Source of the DNA: Solanum dulcamara
Lineage: Eukaryota > Streptophyta > Magnoliopsida > Solanales > Solanaceae
Length of the DNA stretch: 64,000 bases
Assembly: GCF_947179165.1 (NCBI RefSeq)
Contig: NC_077242.1
Coordinates: 33,043,097-33,107,096 of the forward strand
Direction of reading: 5' to 3'
In this document: positions 1-9,632 of the stretch, piece after piece
How positions within the stretch are numbered: position 1 is the stretch's first letter
Layout of the letters: every line of letters begins with the position of its first letter
Notes under the pieces: generated by a model
What the model saw: the letters and a program-made list of their open reading frames with translations, nothing else
The model's database searches: none
Told to the model about the DNA's origin: nothing
Made by a program: the position numbers and the translations under genes

Positions 1-983
1 GGTAAAGTAAAATAAGATAGAGGTCTTTTCCCAAGGGGGAGATGGGGTGATATACTACCAAGGTCGGCTATGTATTCTAGATATTGATGGCCTAAGGAGT
101 TTGATCTTGATGGAGGCTCATAATTCTACATACTCCATTCATCTCGATTCGACAAAAATGTACCAAAACTTAAAAGAGTTCTATTGGTGCGGTGGCATGA
201 AGAAGGACATAACAGGGTTTGTGTAAGAATGTCTGAATTTCCAAAAAGTGAAGGCCGAACCTCAAAGGCCAAGTGTCCTTGCCCAAGACTTTGAAATCCC
301 TACTTAGAAGTGGGAAGATATGAATATGGATTTTGTCGTGGGTTTGCCTTATACCTAGAAGTATCATGATTCAATTTGGGTAATTATTGATAGAATGACT
401 AAGTCAACTAATTTCCTACCAGTTAAGACTTACTATAGTACCGAAGACTATGCCAAGTTGTATATTCAGGATTTGGTGAAGTTGCATGGTGTGGCATTAT
501 CCATTATTTCGGATTGTGGTACCCAATTCACTTCTCACTTTTGGAGATCATTTCAAAAGGGCCACGGTACTAAGGTAAAATTGAGCACCGCATTCCATCC
601 TCAAATAGATAGGCAAGCTGAAAGGACGATTCAAACACTAAAGGATATATTAAGGGCTTATGTGTTAGAGTATAAAGGAAGTTGGTATGATCATCTACCG
701 CTCATCGAGTTTGCCTATAATAATAGTTACCACTTAAGTATTGAGATAGCGTCGTATGAAGCTTTATATGGAAGACAATGTAGATCCCCGATTGATTGAT
801 ACGATGTAGGTGACATGACCTTTTTGGGCCCTAATTTGGTACTTGATGCTTTATAGAAGATGAAGATCATTAGAGAAAGGTTGAACACGGCTAAAAGTCA
901 TCAAAAGTCCTATTCCGACACTAAAAAAAGGGATCTTGAGTTTAATATGGATGAGTGGGTGTATCTGAAGGTTTTATCCACTT
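1..983 (+). pseudogene. Z1: Ty3/gypsy pol remnant, integrase and start of C-terminal tail
   Basis: This is the 3' part of a retrotransposon polyprotein, broken and cut at both ends. The first 250 bases read as the integrase zinc domain (EAHNSTYSIH, then KMYQNLKEFYW and an eroded second cysteine pair). A stop follows at about 224 and another in PT*KWE near 304. The catalytic core follows, and its main open stretch is 395-799. The D-D-35-E residues appear present: Asp codon 329-331 in NMDFV, Asp 512-514 in ISDCGTQF, and Glu 620-622 in QAERT. More stops follow near 799 and 855. At about 983 the sequence jumps into a family A LTR in the middle of the post-core tail (WVYLKV). It belongs to the same family as Z2, D and E, judging by shared wording along the core. 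The protein would insert element cDNA into chromosomes, but this copy cannot be made intact. Confidence 0.9.
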
Positions 984-995
984 GACAATTGGCAG

Positions 996-1185
996 CACGT
1001 GATAGGTACACATGGCATCACATGAAAGTGACACATGGCAGCAGGTGACACACCATGGGGTGGACCCCACCTACCACATGGCAACCATGGATTGGTTGCA
1101 TAATTGAGGTGGCTGCCTAAGGGTGTGATACGTGTCACTGTTAGGGGCTGACATGTGTCACTCTCCAAAAAGATATATATCTATG
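996..1185 (+). promoter_or_regulatory. Putative LTR promoter: G-box region plus TATA box (A1 5' LTR)
   Basis: CACGTG occurs at 996-1001, followed by related ACGTG/ACATGTG words (TGATACGTGTCA near 1127, GACATGTGTCA near 1150). An AT-rich TATA-like stretch (GATATATATC) lies at about 1172-1181. Transcription would plausibly start about 30 bases downstream, near 1205. The same arrangement recurs in the other family A LTRs. Promoter function is inference. Confidence 0.5.
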
Positions 1186-1280
1186 TATGGATGACTATTA
1201 AGTCATTTTTAGCCAAATTATAGAAAGAAACATGAGAGAAAGAGAGCTCACAACAGCAGACACAAATCGGAGGAAAATTA

Positions 1281-1288
1281 AGGTAAGT
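1281..1288 (+). promoter_or_regulatory. Splice-donor-like site AG|GTAAGT (A1 5' LTR)
   Basis: This is an exact match to the plant 5' splice consensus, about 100 bases downstream of the TATA-like box. It is preserved at the same place in the A1 3' LTR (9625) and both A2 LTRs, and as GT-containing variants in A3 and the solo LTR. It could start an intron in the transcript leader. A candidate acceptor (TGCAG|GTTG type) lies about 1 kb downstream and is intact in the 3' LTR near 10590. Confidence 0.4.
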
Positions 1289-3228
1289 TCTTCACTTTTC
1301 TTCTGTGAATTAATTATCTATGGTATTCCTAAATTATATGGAGGTTTATATACGTATATTACGATGCCTATGGAACCATATTTTCAGTTCTTCACTTGGA
1401 AAACTAAGAGAAACTTAAAGAGAAAACGCTACGGAACAGACCCGTTTTTGGAGGGGACAGTTGTTAGTAATATTAGTATAACTTCTTGTGTATAGCTTAG
1501 TTTCGGGTGATTCAATATGTTTTGGAAATTTATTTCATAGGTATATAACTTTTATTTAGACTTTCAAATCCAGTTTTCCTTTTAGATTCGCGAAATAGGA
1601 TGATGAAGTGCAGAGGAGGTACTGCCCAGATTTTGTTTTGGAAATCCTACACGAACAGCTATGAGTATTTTGGGCATATATTTTCGTACAAATTTCTGTA
1701 GGGGTAATTCAAACATTTTTGCGACCTTGATACACATGTCTATAACTTTCATTGAGGCCACAAATCCTATTTCCTTCAATTACCCCTTCGAAACTAAGCG
1801 ACAATACAAGACAGTAGGCTATTCAAAATTCACGTTTTGATAGGTTTGGCGAGTTTTGGTTAATTTTGGGAAAGGTAAGGTTTTTCCTTTTAATTTGAAG
1901 TTTATGGTGTTTTTATATGGTGTATTATACCCCTTTTATGCTGCTGTAAGTTTAAGAATGTCGTAGAAATGCTCGACGTTTGAAATAAACTAAATTAGAA
2001 TCGCTATAGTTAAATTGTCGTCGAAGGATAGTGTTGTTCGTGTGAGGTGCTGAATAAGGGGTGTGATGTGTTGTTTCAGGGCCTAAATATGTTCTAATGT
2101 GGGTTATGGTGTTGCTGGTTGAATCCACACGACCCCTCGTTGGGTATAATGAAAGGCGTTACAAAATAAAGGCTAGTAGCCCTATTGTGCTACCGTATTT
2201 TTGAATAAGTCATTTGGAGTTTATGTTGAATATTGTTGGTGTGAATTTCTATAGGTTGTTGTTGTTGGTTGGGTGTAGGTCTTAGGGACCTAATTGGAAA
2301 TTTGGATAGGGTACATTATAGGGGAGGTGCTGCCCAATTTTCGTCGACGCCTTAGCGAATAACAGAATTAGTCGGGGAAACGACTAAGGAAATAGATTCC
2401 ATTAATACTAAGATGTAACCTAGGGTGATGGAAAGTAAAATGGGATGATAATCATACTACTTGCATGTTAAATAGGTTCAAAGGACGGCGAGGAAAGCAG
2501 GATAAAGAACAATTCAGACAAGGTATGTGAAGCTTTCTTTTGGCATGTTTTTGGCATAAGTATGTAAAGCTTATCTTCTTTTGTTTTGGCATGTCTTAGT
2601 CTTAAGTGAATTGTGTATGTAATGTGAGAATAATTCCATTCATAGAACCCCGAGTATGGTTCATCAATCTTATTCACTTCTAGATATTAGAACTCCTGCG
2701 ATAGTTGAGTTATGGACTTTTAAGTCTTCTATATGCTGAAAAGTAGTGTATGTAAAGCTATTCCTCCTTCTTTTGGCATGTATTACATATAAGTTATGAA
2801 TGGTTTATACATATGAAACATGGGAATAACTCCATTCGTGAAGATCCGAGTACAATTTATAATTCTTATCCACTTTATGATGGTAGAACTCCTGTAATAG
2901 TTGAGTTATTGTCGTTTAAGGCTTCTATATGATAAAAGGTAATATATGTAGAGCCTATCGCTTCTTTCTTATGGGATGTCTTAATTTAAATGAAATAAGA
3001 TATGATTTGAGTGTAGAGGTAGTTCCACTTGTAAGTTTCGAGTATAACTCGTGACTCGAGTTCACTCCTAAATGCTAAGGGCTTTAAAGTAGTTAAACTA
3101 CAATCCTCGAGCCTTCTATAGGCTGAATAGTGATTGGATGTGTAAGCTCCTAAACCTGGAGGTTCTTGGGCATACTTTACGATAATGGTTGAGGTATATT
3201 TGATATGCTACTGAGTCTTACATGTACG

Positions 3229-3590
3229 TATATGCATTATGATATATATATGGATCAGGCTGGATGTACCTCGACATATTTTGATATTTAAGGATCAAGT
3301 CGTACGTTCTACGACTGATTATGCATTATACGGATCGGGCCATCGTACCTCGGTATTATTATGCATTATACGGATCGGGCCGTCGCATCTCGGCATTATT
3401 ATGCATTATACGGATCGGGCTGTTGTACCTCGGCATTATTATACATTATATAGATTGGGCCATCGTACCTCGGCATTGTTATACAATATACAAATCGGGC
3501 TGTCATTCCTCGTCATTATTATATGATACATGGATCGGGTCATCGTTCCTCGGCATGTACTTTCTATATATAGGGATTGGGTTGTACATC
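3229..3590 (+). repeat. Tandem array of ~40-bp units (A1 5' LTR)
   Basis: About eight imperfect units, clearest from 3331 to 3530, each about 40 bp long. The consensus contains TATGCATTATACGGATCGGG followed by CCRTCGTACCTCGGCATTAT. Units drift more toward both ends. The array recurs in the A1 3' LTR and, reversed and diverged, in A3. It is absent from A2 and the solo LTR. Confidence 0.85.
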
Positions 3591-3796
3591 CCACAGCGTT
3601 AATGGAATATATATACCTAGCATGATAGATGATGTGTTTGTAACACCGAGTCCCCAAGTGGGCCAGATATGGTATGTAATAGTGGTATACATGACTTTAT
3701 TTTGTGAGGTGCAGGCATAGTACCCTACTAAATGTTATACTTGGTTTCCTACATCCCTAGTTCAGTTGTTATCTCAGTTATGTTGTGCTTATATAC

Positions 3797-3834
3797 TCAG
3801 TACATATATCGTACTGACCCCCTTTCTTCGGGGG
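3797..3834 (+). repeat. Twin inverted repeat (A1 5' LTR)
   Basis: Two adjacent hairpin-capable palindromes. The first is TCAGTAC-ATATATC-GTACTGA at 3797-3817, with a perfect 7-bp stem. The second is CCCCC-TTTCTTC-GGGGG at 3818-3834, with a perfect 5-bp stem. Both are recognisable in all seven family A LTR copies in the window. Confidence 0.75.
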
Positions 3835-4383
3835 CTGCGTTTCATGCCCGCAGGTACAGATGTTCATTTCGGAGATCCGCCAACTTAGGATTTCCACTCA
3901 GCTATGTTGGGAGTGCTTCACTGTTTTAGAGCCTAGCTTTTGAGTTCTACTCCTATGATGTATATATTTGTTTATGCAATGGTACGGCGGGGTCCATCTC
4001 CCGCTATATGTTGTCGTTCCTATTCTTAGAGGTCTGTAGACATATGTGTATGGGTTGTTTAGGAGTTTATTTCGGTTATGCCTATGCGATATGTTGTAAA
4101 AGCTATTTTTTTGTGGCAGCCTTATCGGCTGGCTTTCCCTTTCATGACATGATGGAAATGAAAGAGGCCACACATGTATGAATATTTTATCACCAACTGG
4201 GTTCATGTGTTTGGTTCCAATATATAGGAGGCAATGTGAACATGAAAAAGTTTTAACCTATTGAGGTTTTTGTAAGCAGTATCACATTATACATAGTCCA
4301 ATTTGACTGTAGTCGACAATTATGTAAATGGGGGTCCAGGTCGGACCCTAGTCGTGGCCTATGGTGTTGGGTCGTGACAGAAG

Positions 4384-4395
4384 TGGTATCAGAGA
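4384..4395 (+). promoter_or_regulatory. A1 primer binding site, tRNA-iMet
   Basis: TGGTATCAGAGA matches 11 of 12 bases of the complement of the plant initiator tRNA-Met 3' end (TGGTATCAGAGC). It lies four bases after the LTR terminus. This is where minus-strand DNA synthesis would be primed. Confidence 0.9.
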
Positions 4396-5369
4396 AGTTT
4401 GTCCTTGGAGTGTCTACAGATCGTGTCTAGTAGAGTCTTGTTTATCAGTGTGTTGTGCACCACATCTATAGATAAGAGGCTACAGGACATTTAGGATGTT
4501 ACCTTTTTTTATATCTATGATCGTGCGAAAGAGCCAAGTCATAGGGAATGAAATTCCTCACACTAACTTATGATTTCAGCAGAAGGACAACATCAATAGA
4601 AGAAGGTTACAGACAATATTGGAAGTTACACAGCACACAGGTAAGCAAGGCACGAATGATAGGTGCCAGGTAAGCTATTGAATTACGGTTGACATGTAAA
4701 GTTGAAAATTGAAAGAAAAAGTAGACGAAAAGTTTAAATAGGTGCAGTTCGAGTTGGACATACGAGGTAAGTCCATTAGTTTATACTATTGTTGATATTG
4801 GGTGCCCTGTAAGGCTGCGATATGATGTGATATGATACATATATATGTATCTTTATGCGTATTGCCCCTGTGAGGCACTGTTGGTATTTTCAACGTACAG
4901 GTTTTTGTGATGGTGAGAAATATAGAGGAAACTCTGCCAAAAGTTTTCTAAAAATGAAAAGAGAATTGTGATGCATAGGAAGTATGAATAAGACAGCTGG
5001 TGAAATATTAAGGATGAGAGATCTCTCCTATACTGGAATTTGAGCAAACTCAATGGTAAGTAGAGAAAGGAAGTAAGAAATGATACAGGTTTACGTATAA
5101 ACTAGTATAGTGATGCTAAAGCATCTTTCGGGCTATTTTAAGTTCCTACACATGTTCGTGTAAAGGGTGCAATATGATGCGTTGTAAAGAAACTGGAAAG
5201 AAGTAATGGAAAAGAAATATCACTTGTTCCCTATGCCTACAGGTAATCTACCTTCTTAAATAGACCATATGAGTTGATACAAGGCCAATGAACAGCAGCA
5301 AGTACAGAAGAATCCTGAAGCACTCGTAAGACCTTATGAGGCTAGTTAACATTCAAGGACGAATGTTCT

Positions 5370-5383
5370 AAAGGGGGGAAGGA
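5370..5383 (+). promoter_or_regulatory. A1 polypurine tract
   Basis: AAAGGGGGGAAGGA directly precedes the 3' LTR start TGTTACACCCC. It is preceded by ATTCAAGGACGAATGTTCTA, a context shared with A2 and A3. It would prime plus-strand synthesis. Confidence 0.9.
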
Positions 5384-5695
5384 TGTTACACCCCGTACTT
5401 TGGTACCTTAGAATGTTTCATAAGCTTCTCAAGTTTTTGGGAAGGCTCTTAAGTTTCTTAAAAGTCGTTATGTGAGTCGGATAGTTTATAATGCTATCAA
5501 ATAACTCCAAGAAAAGAAGTACAAAATGCTTCATAATAAGGAAGATTGGAAATAAGGTTATAAATATTCAAATGGAGTTGGAGGCCAAGAAATGAGTCGT
5601 AGGACTCGATTGACTCGCATAAACTACCAACTTGGAGGTCTTACGTACTTAATCTACTCAAGTGCGTGTTGAGACTAAGTAGCAAGGAATACATA
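5384..5695 (+). repeat. A1 3' LTR, first segment
   Basis: It starts with TGTTACACCCC right after the polypurine tract and runs into the solo-LTR insertion. The remainder resumes at 9246/9251. Removing the insert and one target-site copy gives an LTR of about 3.80 kb. Confidence 0.88.
5691..5695 (+). repeat. Target-site duplication ACATA, left copy
   Basis: ACATA directly precedes the solo LTR terminus TGTCACGACCC. The identical ACATA is at 9246-9250, directly after the other terminus. Confidence 0.9.
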
Positions 5696-6181
5696 TGTCA
5701 CGACCCAACCCCGTAGGCCGCGACTGAGGTCTGACCTGGACCCCCTGTACATATATCTATTAGCTGAGGTCACATTGAATCGTAAATAAGACAATATTAT
5801 GTAACAGAGCCCCACTGGGCGATAACATTTTCATAAATTGTAGCCCTTTTCATTTGTATCACAACATGACAGGGAACGCAAGCCGACAAGGCTGCCATAA
5901 CATAATAACATATATCATATATCATGTAGACCCAACTTAATCAAACTGACATACACAACCCACATATACATGTCTGCAGACCTCTAAACATATAAATGAC
6001 AATATATGGCGGGACAGGGCCCCCGCCGTACCCCTGAGTGGATGAAATAATATTTATATATCTATGGACAGTACCAAAAACTAGGCCCTGATACAATGGA
6101 GCCTCTTCCAACTGAGCTGCATGGAATCCTAAGCTGACGGACTCCCAAAATCTGTATATGTAACTGTGGGCATGAACGCAG

Positions 6182-6220
6182 CCCCCCCGAGAAAGGGGGT
6201 CAGTACGATATATGTACTGA
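6182..6220 (-). repeat. Twin inverted repeat (solo LTR)
   Basis: CCCCCCC-GAGAAA-GGGGG at 6182-6199 is followed by TCAGTAC-GATATAT-GTACTGA at 6200-6220. The second stem is a perfect 7 bp. The order is the exact reverse of the copy at 3797, as expected for an inverted LTR. Confidence 0.75.
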
Positions 6221-8596
6221 GTATGTAAAACATAATATAATACAACGGGAAGCATATCTGAGATAGAGGAACAGGGGATAAGATATCAATTCAGAAACCT
6301 GTACCTGTACTTTATGAATTACAAAACATGCATGTTCGAGTCATATCATATAGCCGGCCCTTTCGGGGGTCCGGTGAATCATCTCTGTAAAATCATCTCT
6401 GTAAAACCATCATGGCCCCAATGCCATCACCACTTTATTACAACACATCATCATATATCTATACACGTATCCTAGCCCTCTATTGAGGAACTCAGGGAAT
6501 AATGCAGTGAACTGTGCACGAGAACATATCCTGGCCCGGGACTTAGGGAAAGAAGTATTACAATATACACGAGTACAGTAGTGAGTAACTATATGCAATT
6601 TAAATCATTATTAGAGACTTGACCGTATAAGGAGATTAAAATTTTGTCGGAGGACTCGAGTAGTAGTGTAGTCATCTCGAGTGACTTCTAAATGCCATTA
6701 TGGGCAATATCAATTATAATCTCGGGGCTCCTAGACATGTACTAAATTAAAGCCAAATTGCTTATGGAACCAGAAACATTTGTTAACAAATAGTCTGTAA
6801 GACTTGGAGCCTGTACAGTTGTTACCTTTTTAACATATAAAAGTTTCCATGGAAATAGTTTGACTACTGTAGGAGTTCTATATTCAGAAGTAAATAAGAG
6901 ATGTTTGAGGATGGAGTTACCCCAGAGCTCAGATCATATTCAACTTACAACTGAGACAAAGACATGCCCAAAAGAAGAAATAGAATAAGCTTTATGTAGT
7001 CTGTACTTTGTTTTAGATGACCTTCATACACATATTTCATACCCAGCCCATTATAGGGCTCGGTGAGCCACTATGGCATTCAAATCTCACTTTCGTACCA
7101 AATACATATCAACAGAAGGGAAAGATAGTTTCCCATACACTATTCTTTAGCACGTAAAAGCCTTAACAGGTAATACTCAATCTTTGTAGGGGTGTTAACA
7201 CTTAACTGTAGTTAGGGATTATGGGGCGTACCTGGAGTTCTGGGAATGGACTTATTCCCACATTCCACATACAATTCACTTAAGGCTAAAACTTGCCAAA
7301 AGGAAAGAAAGATAATTGTACGTGCTTATACCAAAACATGCCACAAGAAAGCTTTACATACCTTTTGGGAGTTCCCCTTTATCCTGCTCGTCTCGTCGTC
7401 TTCCGAACCTATTCAATATGAAAGTAATATGAATATCAACTACTCTTAACTTTCCAGCATCTTGGATTACGCCTTAATGTTAATGGAATCTATTTCCTTA
7501 GTCGTTTCCTCGACTAGTCCTTTAGTTTGTTAAGCCGTTAAAGAAAATTGGGTAGCACCTCCCCTATAATGTGCCCTATCCGAATTTCCAATTAGGTCCC
7601 TAAGAACTACATCCAACCAACAACAACAACCTGCAGCAATTCATACCAACAATATACAGCATAAACTCCAAACGAATTATTCGAAAATACGATATCAAAA
7701 TAGGGCGTCTAGCCTTTATTTTGTGACGCCTTTAATTATACGTAACGAGGGGTCATGTGGCTTCGACCAGCAGCACCCTAACCCACATTAGGACATATTC
7801 AGTCCCTGCAACAACAAGCCACACCCCTGTAGAGCAACGCACAAGAACGACACTTTATTTCGATGACAATTCACTTCTAGCGACTCTAATTTAGTTTATT
7901 TCGAACGTCGAGCATTTCTACGACATTCTTAAACTTCCAGCAGCATAAAAGGGGTGTAATACACCATATAACAATACCATAAACTCCAATTTTAAAAGGA
8001 AAGGCCTTACCTTATGTTACACTTGTCAAACTCGCAAAAACTATCCAAAATGTGAAATCTGGACAGTTTACTGTTTTACCTTGTCGCTTCGTTTCGAAGG
8101 GGTAATGGAGGGAAACAGGATTTATGCCCTTCATGAAAGTTATAGACATATATCTTAGGGTTGCAAAAAAATTCGAATCATCCCTAAATCAATTTTGTAC
8201 AAAACGATATGACCAAAATACTTACAGCTGTCCGTGTAGAATTTCCAAAACCAAATCTGAGCAGTACCTCCTCTACACTTCATCACCATTTTTCGAGCTG
8301 ATACAAGTAAAACAGGATTTTGGAGTCTGAATGAAAGTTATATAACCACAAAATATCTTTCCAAAACATATTAAATCACTCGAAACGAATCTGTACACAA
8401 GAGGTTATACCAATATTACTAACCACTGTCCCTTCCAAAAACGGGTTTGTTAACTAGCGTTTTCTCTTATTTTCTCTTCCAAATTCCAATTGCAAAGCTG
8501 GAGTTTTACTTCCATGAAGGTCTTAAAATACATATATACGTATCCACGTACTTAAGGTACACCGTATATAAATAATTCATGGAAGAAAATTGGAAA

Positions 8597-8604
8597 ACCA
8601 ACCT
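8597..8604 (-). promoter_or_regulatory. Degenerate splice-donor-like site (solo LTR)
   Basis: On the reverse strand it reads AG|GTTGGT. This is the position where other family A LTRs have AG|GTAAGT. The GT is kept but the rest of the consensus is weakened. Confidence 0.25.
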
Positions 8605-8695
8605 TTAAACTTCAAGAACCATGGTTGCCTCTCTATTTCTCCCCCTCACATTTTTTCTCTCTAAGTTGGCTGATCTTTTGATGGATAACTGAAGT

Positions 8696-8909
8696 ATATG
8701 ATATATATCAATATATATATGTGTCTTTAGGGTGTGACATGTGTCAACCCCAAGAGGTGACACGTGTCCAACTCCTATTGGGCCACCGTATCATGCTGCC
8801 AACTATGGGCTACCACGTGGCAGTGGGGTCCACCCCCCCCCCCAAGCAGGTGGGTCACCTTCTTGCTTGAGGTGCTTCCACGTGTCGCTTCTTTATTGGC
8901 TACCACGTG
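8696..8909 (-). promoter_or_regulatory. Putative LTR promoter with four G-boxes (solo LTR)
   Basis: CACGTG occurs at 8761-8766, 8814-8819, 8879-8884 and 8904-8909, mostly within longer words such as GACACGTGTC or ACCACGTGG. On the reverse strand they lie 40-200 bases upstream of an AT-rich TATA-like stretch at about 8697-8722. Such motifs bind plant bZIP and bHLH factors. Activity is inference. Confidence 0.55.
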
Positions 8910-9245
8910 TCGTCTTTTTTTCCCTTCCTCGCGGGCTCGTAATCTCGTCTTATTTTATGTACCTATGTAATCCGTGCTACGTAAGTTTGATATATGCTTA
9001 AGTAGCTCAACTGTATATGACTTTTAACTTAGTAGCTTACATAGGTAAATCAAGTCCTACGACTCATTACTTAGCCTCCAATTCCTTCCGGACTCTTATG
9101 ATTTCATCTCCAACCTTCTCTAGTATGGGGTATCACATTCTCCCTTCCTTAGAGCCGTTTGATAGTGTCGTAACTTAAGTGGCTCACATGCTAGCTTCTA
9201 AGTAACTTAAGGGACATTCCGAGTTCAAAGATGTGGGGTGTAACA

Positions 9246-9250
9246 ACATA
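9246..9250 (+). repeat. Target-site duplication ACATA, right copy
   Basis: ACATA directly follows GGGGTGTAACA and is identical to 5691-5695. After it the A1 3' LTR resumes. Confidence 0.9.
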
Positions 9251-9353
9251 GGCTCTTAAAGTGCGATGAAATTATGAACCCATGGAAGAGAAATAAGGAA
9301 ATGACGCACCTACTTGAAGCAAGTAGGTGACTCACCTATTTGACACATGGCAG

Positions 9354-9530
9354 CACGTGATAGGTACACATGTCATCACATGAAAGTGACATGTGGCAGC
9401 AGGTGACACACCACCTGCCATGTGGCAACCATAGAGTGGTTGCATAACTGAGGTGGCTGCCTAAGGGTGTGACATGTGTCACCCTTAGGGGCTGACATGT
9501 GTCACTCTCCAAAAATATATATATCTATGT
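9354..9530 (+). promoter_or_regulatory. Putative LTR promoter (A1 3' LTR)
   Basis: CACGTG at 9354-9359, then ACATGTGTCA words near 9475 and 9495, then a TATATATATC stretch at about 9515-9525. In a 3' LTR this would read outward into Z2 if active. Confidence 0.45.
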
Positions 9531-9624
9531 ATGGATGACTATTAAGTCATTTTTAGCCAAATTATAGAGAGAAACATGAGAGAAAGAGAGCTCACAACAG
9601 CAACCACAAATTGGAGGAAAATTA

Positions 9625-9632
9625 AGGTAAGT
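9625..9632 (+). promoter_or_regulatory. Splice-donor-like site AG|GTAAGT (A1 3' LTR)
   Basis: Identical in sequence and position to the site at 1281-1288. Confidence 0.4.

Larger units (their letters stand above)
984..4379 (+). repeat. A1 5' LTR, 5'-truncated
   Basis: It ends in GTCGTGACA at 4379, four bases before a tRNA-Met primer site, which fixes the right end. The left end starts well inside the LTR: the matching base in the 3' LTR is near 9342, and the first ~400 bases of the LTR are missing. About 3.4 kb remain. It holds a CACGTG at 996-1001, a TATA-like box, a splice-donor-like site, a 40-bp tandem array and a twin inverted repeat, each listed separately. Short open frames inside are not conserved between copies. 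Confidence 0.88.
4380..5383 (+). other. A1 internal region, 1.0 kb, no recognisable coding domain
   Basis: This runs from the primer site to the polypurine tract. No gag, protease, RT or integrase motif is visible in any frame. Two stretches match the interior of A2 and A3 on the other strand. One follows the primer site (AGTAGAGTCTTGTTTATCAG...). The other, at about 4790-4960, contains CCCTGTRAGGC and GGAAACTCTGCC-like words. These conserved non-coding stretches may hold leader or packaging signals (inference). The rest looks like a collapsed interior left by internal deletion. Confidence 0.75.
5696..9245 (-). mobile_element. Solo LTR of a family A element, 3550 bp
   Basis: A complete LTR in reverse orientation, beginning TGTCACGACCC and ending GGGGTGTAACA on the plus strand, flanked by perfect 5-bp repeats ACATA. 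No primer site, polypurine tract or interior lies next to it. This is the classic product of recombination between the two LTRs of an inserted element. It lacks the 40-bp array and resembles the A2 subfamily. It carries four CACGTG motifs (8761-8909), a C11 run at 8833-8843, and the twin inverted repeat at 6182-6220. It splits the A1 3' LTR, so it is younger than A1. Confidence 0.93.

Noticed and set aside
3331..3530. Regularly spaced 40-bp repeats resembling a CRISPR array
   Set aside because: Units are head-to-tail with no unique spacers, they lie inside an LTR in plant-type DNA, and they recur in sister LTRs.
5696..9245. A full-length element rather than a solo LTR
   Set aside because: Homology to a single family A LTR runs end to end with no interior, primer site or polypurine tract.
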